This document shows, one piece after another, positions 14,105-14,261 of a DNA stretch of 14,261 nucleotides (positions are counted from its first letter, which is position 1; each line of letters begins with the position of its first letter). The stretch is from Chlamydiota bacterium (GTDB lineage: Bacteria; Chlamydiota; Chlamydiia; Chlamydiales; Rhabdochlamydiaceae), in NCBI GenBank assembly GCA_016866585.1, contig VGMB01000010.1:1-14261 (forward strand), in the 5' to 3' direction. The notes beneath the pieces were generated by a model. The model ran no database searches and was not told the DNA's origin. It saw nothing but the letters and a program-made list of their open reading frames with translations. Made by a program: the position numbers and the translations under genes.

Positions 14105-14261
14105 TTAACTATCTATACTTTTTTCAGCTGATACTACTACTGTAAAGTGACTAGTTCTTTTCATTACAGGAACTCTACCACCCTTATTTTTAGACTTAGC
14201 TCTTTTTAAAACTGGTCCACAATCTACTCTAACTTCTTTGACAAAGAGATCTCTTCTTTGA
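14105..14261 (-). CDS. rplV: 50S ribosomal protein L22, N-terminus beyond window edge
   Basis: The last 51 residues of L22 run from the right edge to a TAA at 14105-14107. They read FVKEVRVDCGPVLKRAKSKN and then VMKRTSHFTVVVSAEK, matching the L22 C-terminal pattern (V-x-x-V-R-V-D-x-G-P-x-L-K-R ... K-R-T-S-H). L22 lines the nascent-peptide exit tunnel with its beta hairpin, which is built from this stretch. The gene continues outside the window, and its position before rpsC is the standard S10-operon order. The short tail after VVVSA (EKSIDS) is ordinary in length. Confidence 0.93.
   Translation of the reverse strand, partial: QRRDLFVKEVRVDCGPVLKRAKSKNKGGRVPVMKRTSHFTVVVSAEKSIDS

Overview
The window is AT-rich bacterial DNA that almost certainly comes from the phylum Chlamydiae, probably an environmental (non-Chlamydiaceae) lineage. 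The main support is gene order. Reading along the minus strand it runs rplV-rpsC-rplP-rpmC-rpsQ-rplN-rplX-(insert)-rplE-rpsH-rplF-rplR-rpsE-rplO-secY-rpsM-rpsK-rpoA-rplQ, then gapA and a conserved hypothetical protein. From memory this matches the Chlamydia trachomatis block CT523 down to CT504. It includes the chlamydial absence of rpsN, rpmD, adk, map, infA, rpmJ and rpsD from the cluster. RpoA and S3 also look chlamydial by eye. I could not run a search, so the phylum call rests on synteny and remembered sequence.

Layout from left to right. Positions 1-565 (minus) hold a nearly complete ExoD-family membrane protein, cut by the window edge. Positions 770-1935 (plus) hold a DoxX-family membrane protein and a class I SAM-dependent methyltransferase. 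Positions 2014-2097 (minus) are tRNA-Leu(UAA). Positions 2177-2995 (minus) are a highly charged conserved hypothetical protein, next to gapA (3092-4108, minus). A strong hairpin terminator (4206-4246) closes the ribosomal operon, and gapA has its own good promoter (4157-4185). From 4258 to the right edge everything lies on the minus strand and forms the S10-spc-alpha ribosomal superoperon. It supplies 30S and 50S proteins, the SecY translocon channel and the RNA polymerase alpha subunit. Genes are packed with gaps of about 1-50 bases or short overlaps (rpoA/rplQ ATGA, rpsE/rplO TAATG).

The outstanding anomaly is a 765-base interval between rplX and rplE. It carries a foreign-looking methyltransferase-like gene (11068-11665) split by one extra A in an A6 run. 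It has a strong Shine-Dalgarno, a plausible promoter and an inverted repeat over the -35 box. The only other sizeable gap inside the superoperon (6642-6754, before rpsM) contains a plausible internal promoter for the alpha-operon part.

The ribosomal genes are confident calls. Roles of the ExoD and DoxX proteins, both methyltransferases and the hypothetical protein are family-level only. I found no CRISPR array, insertion sequence, rRNA gene or recognisable riboswitch.
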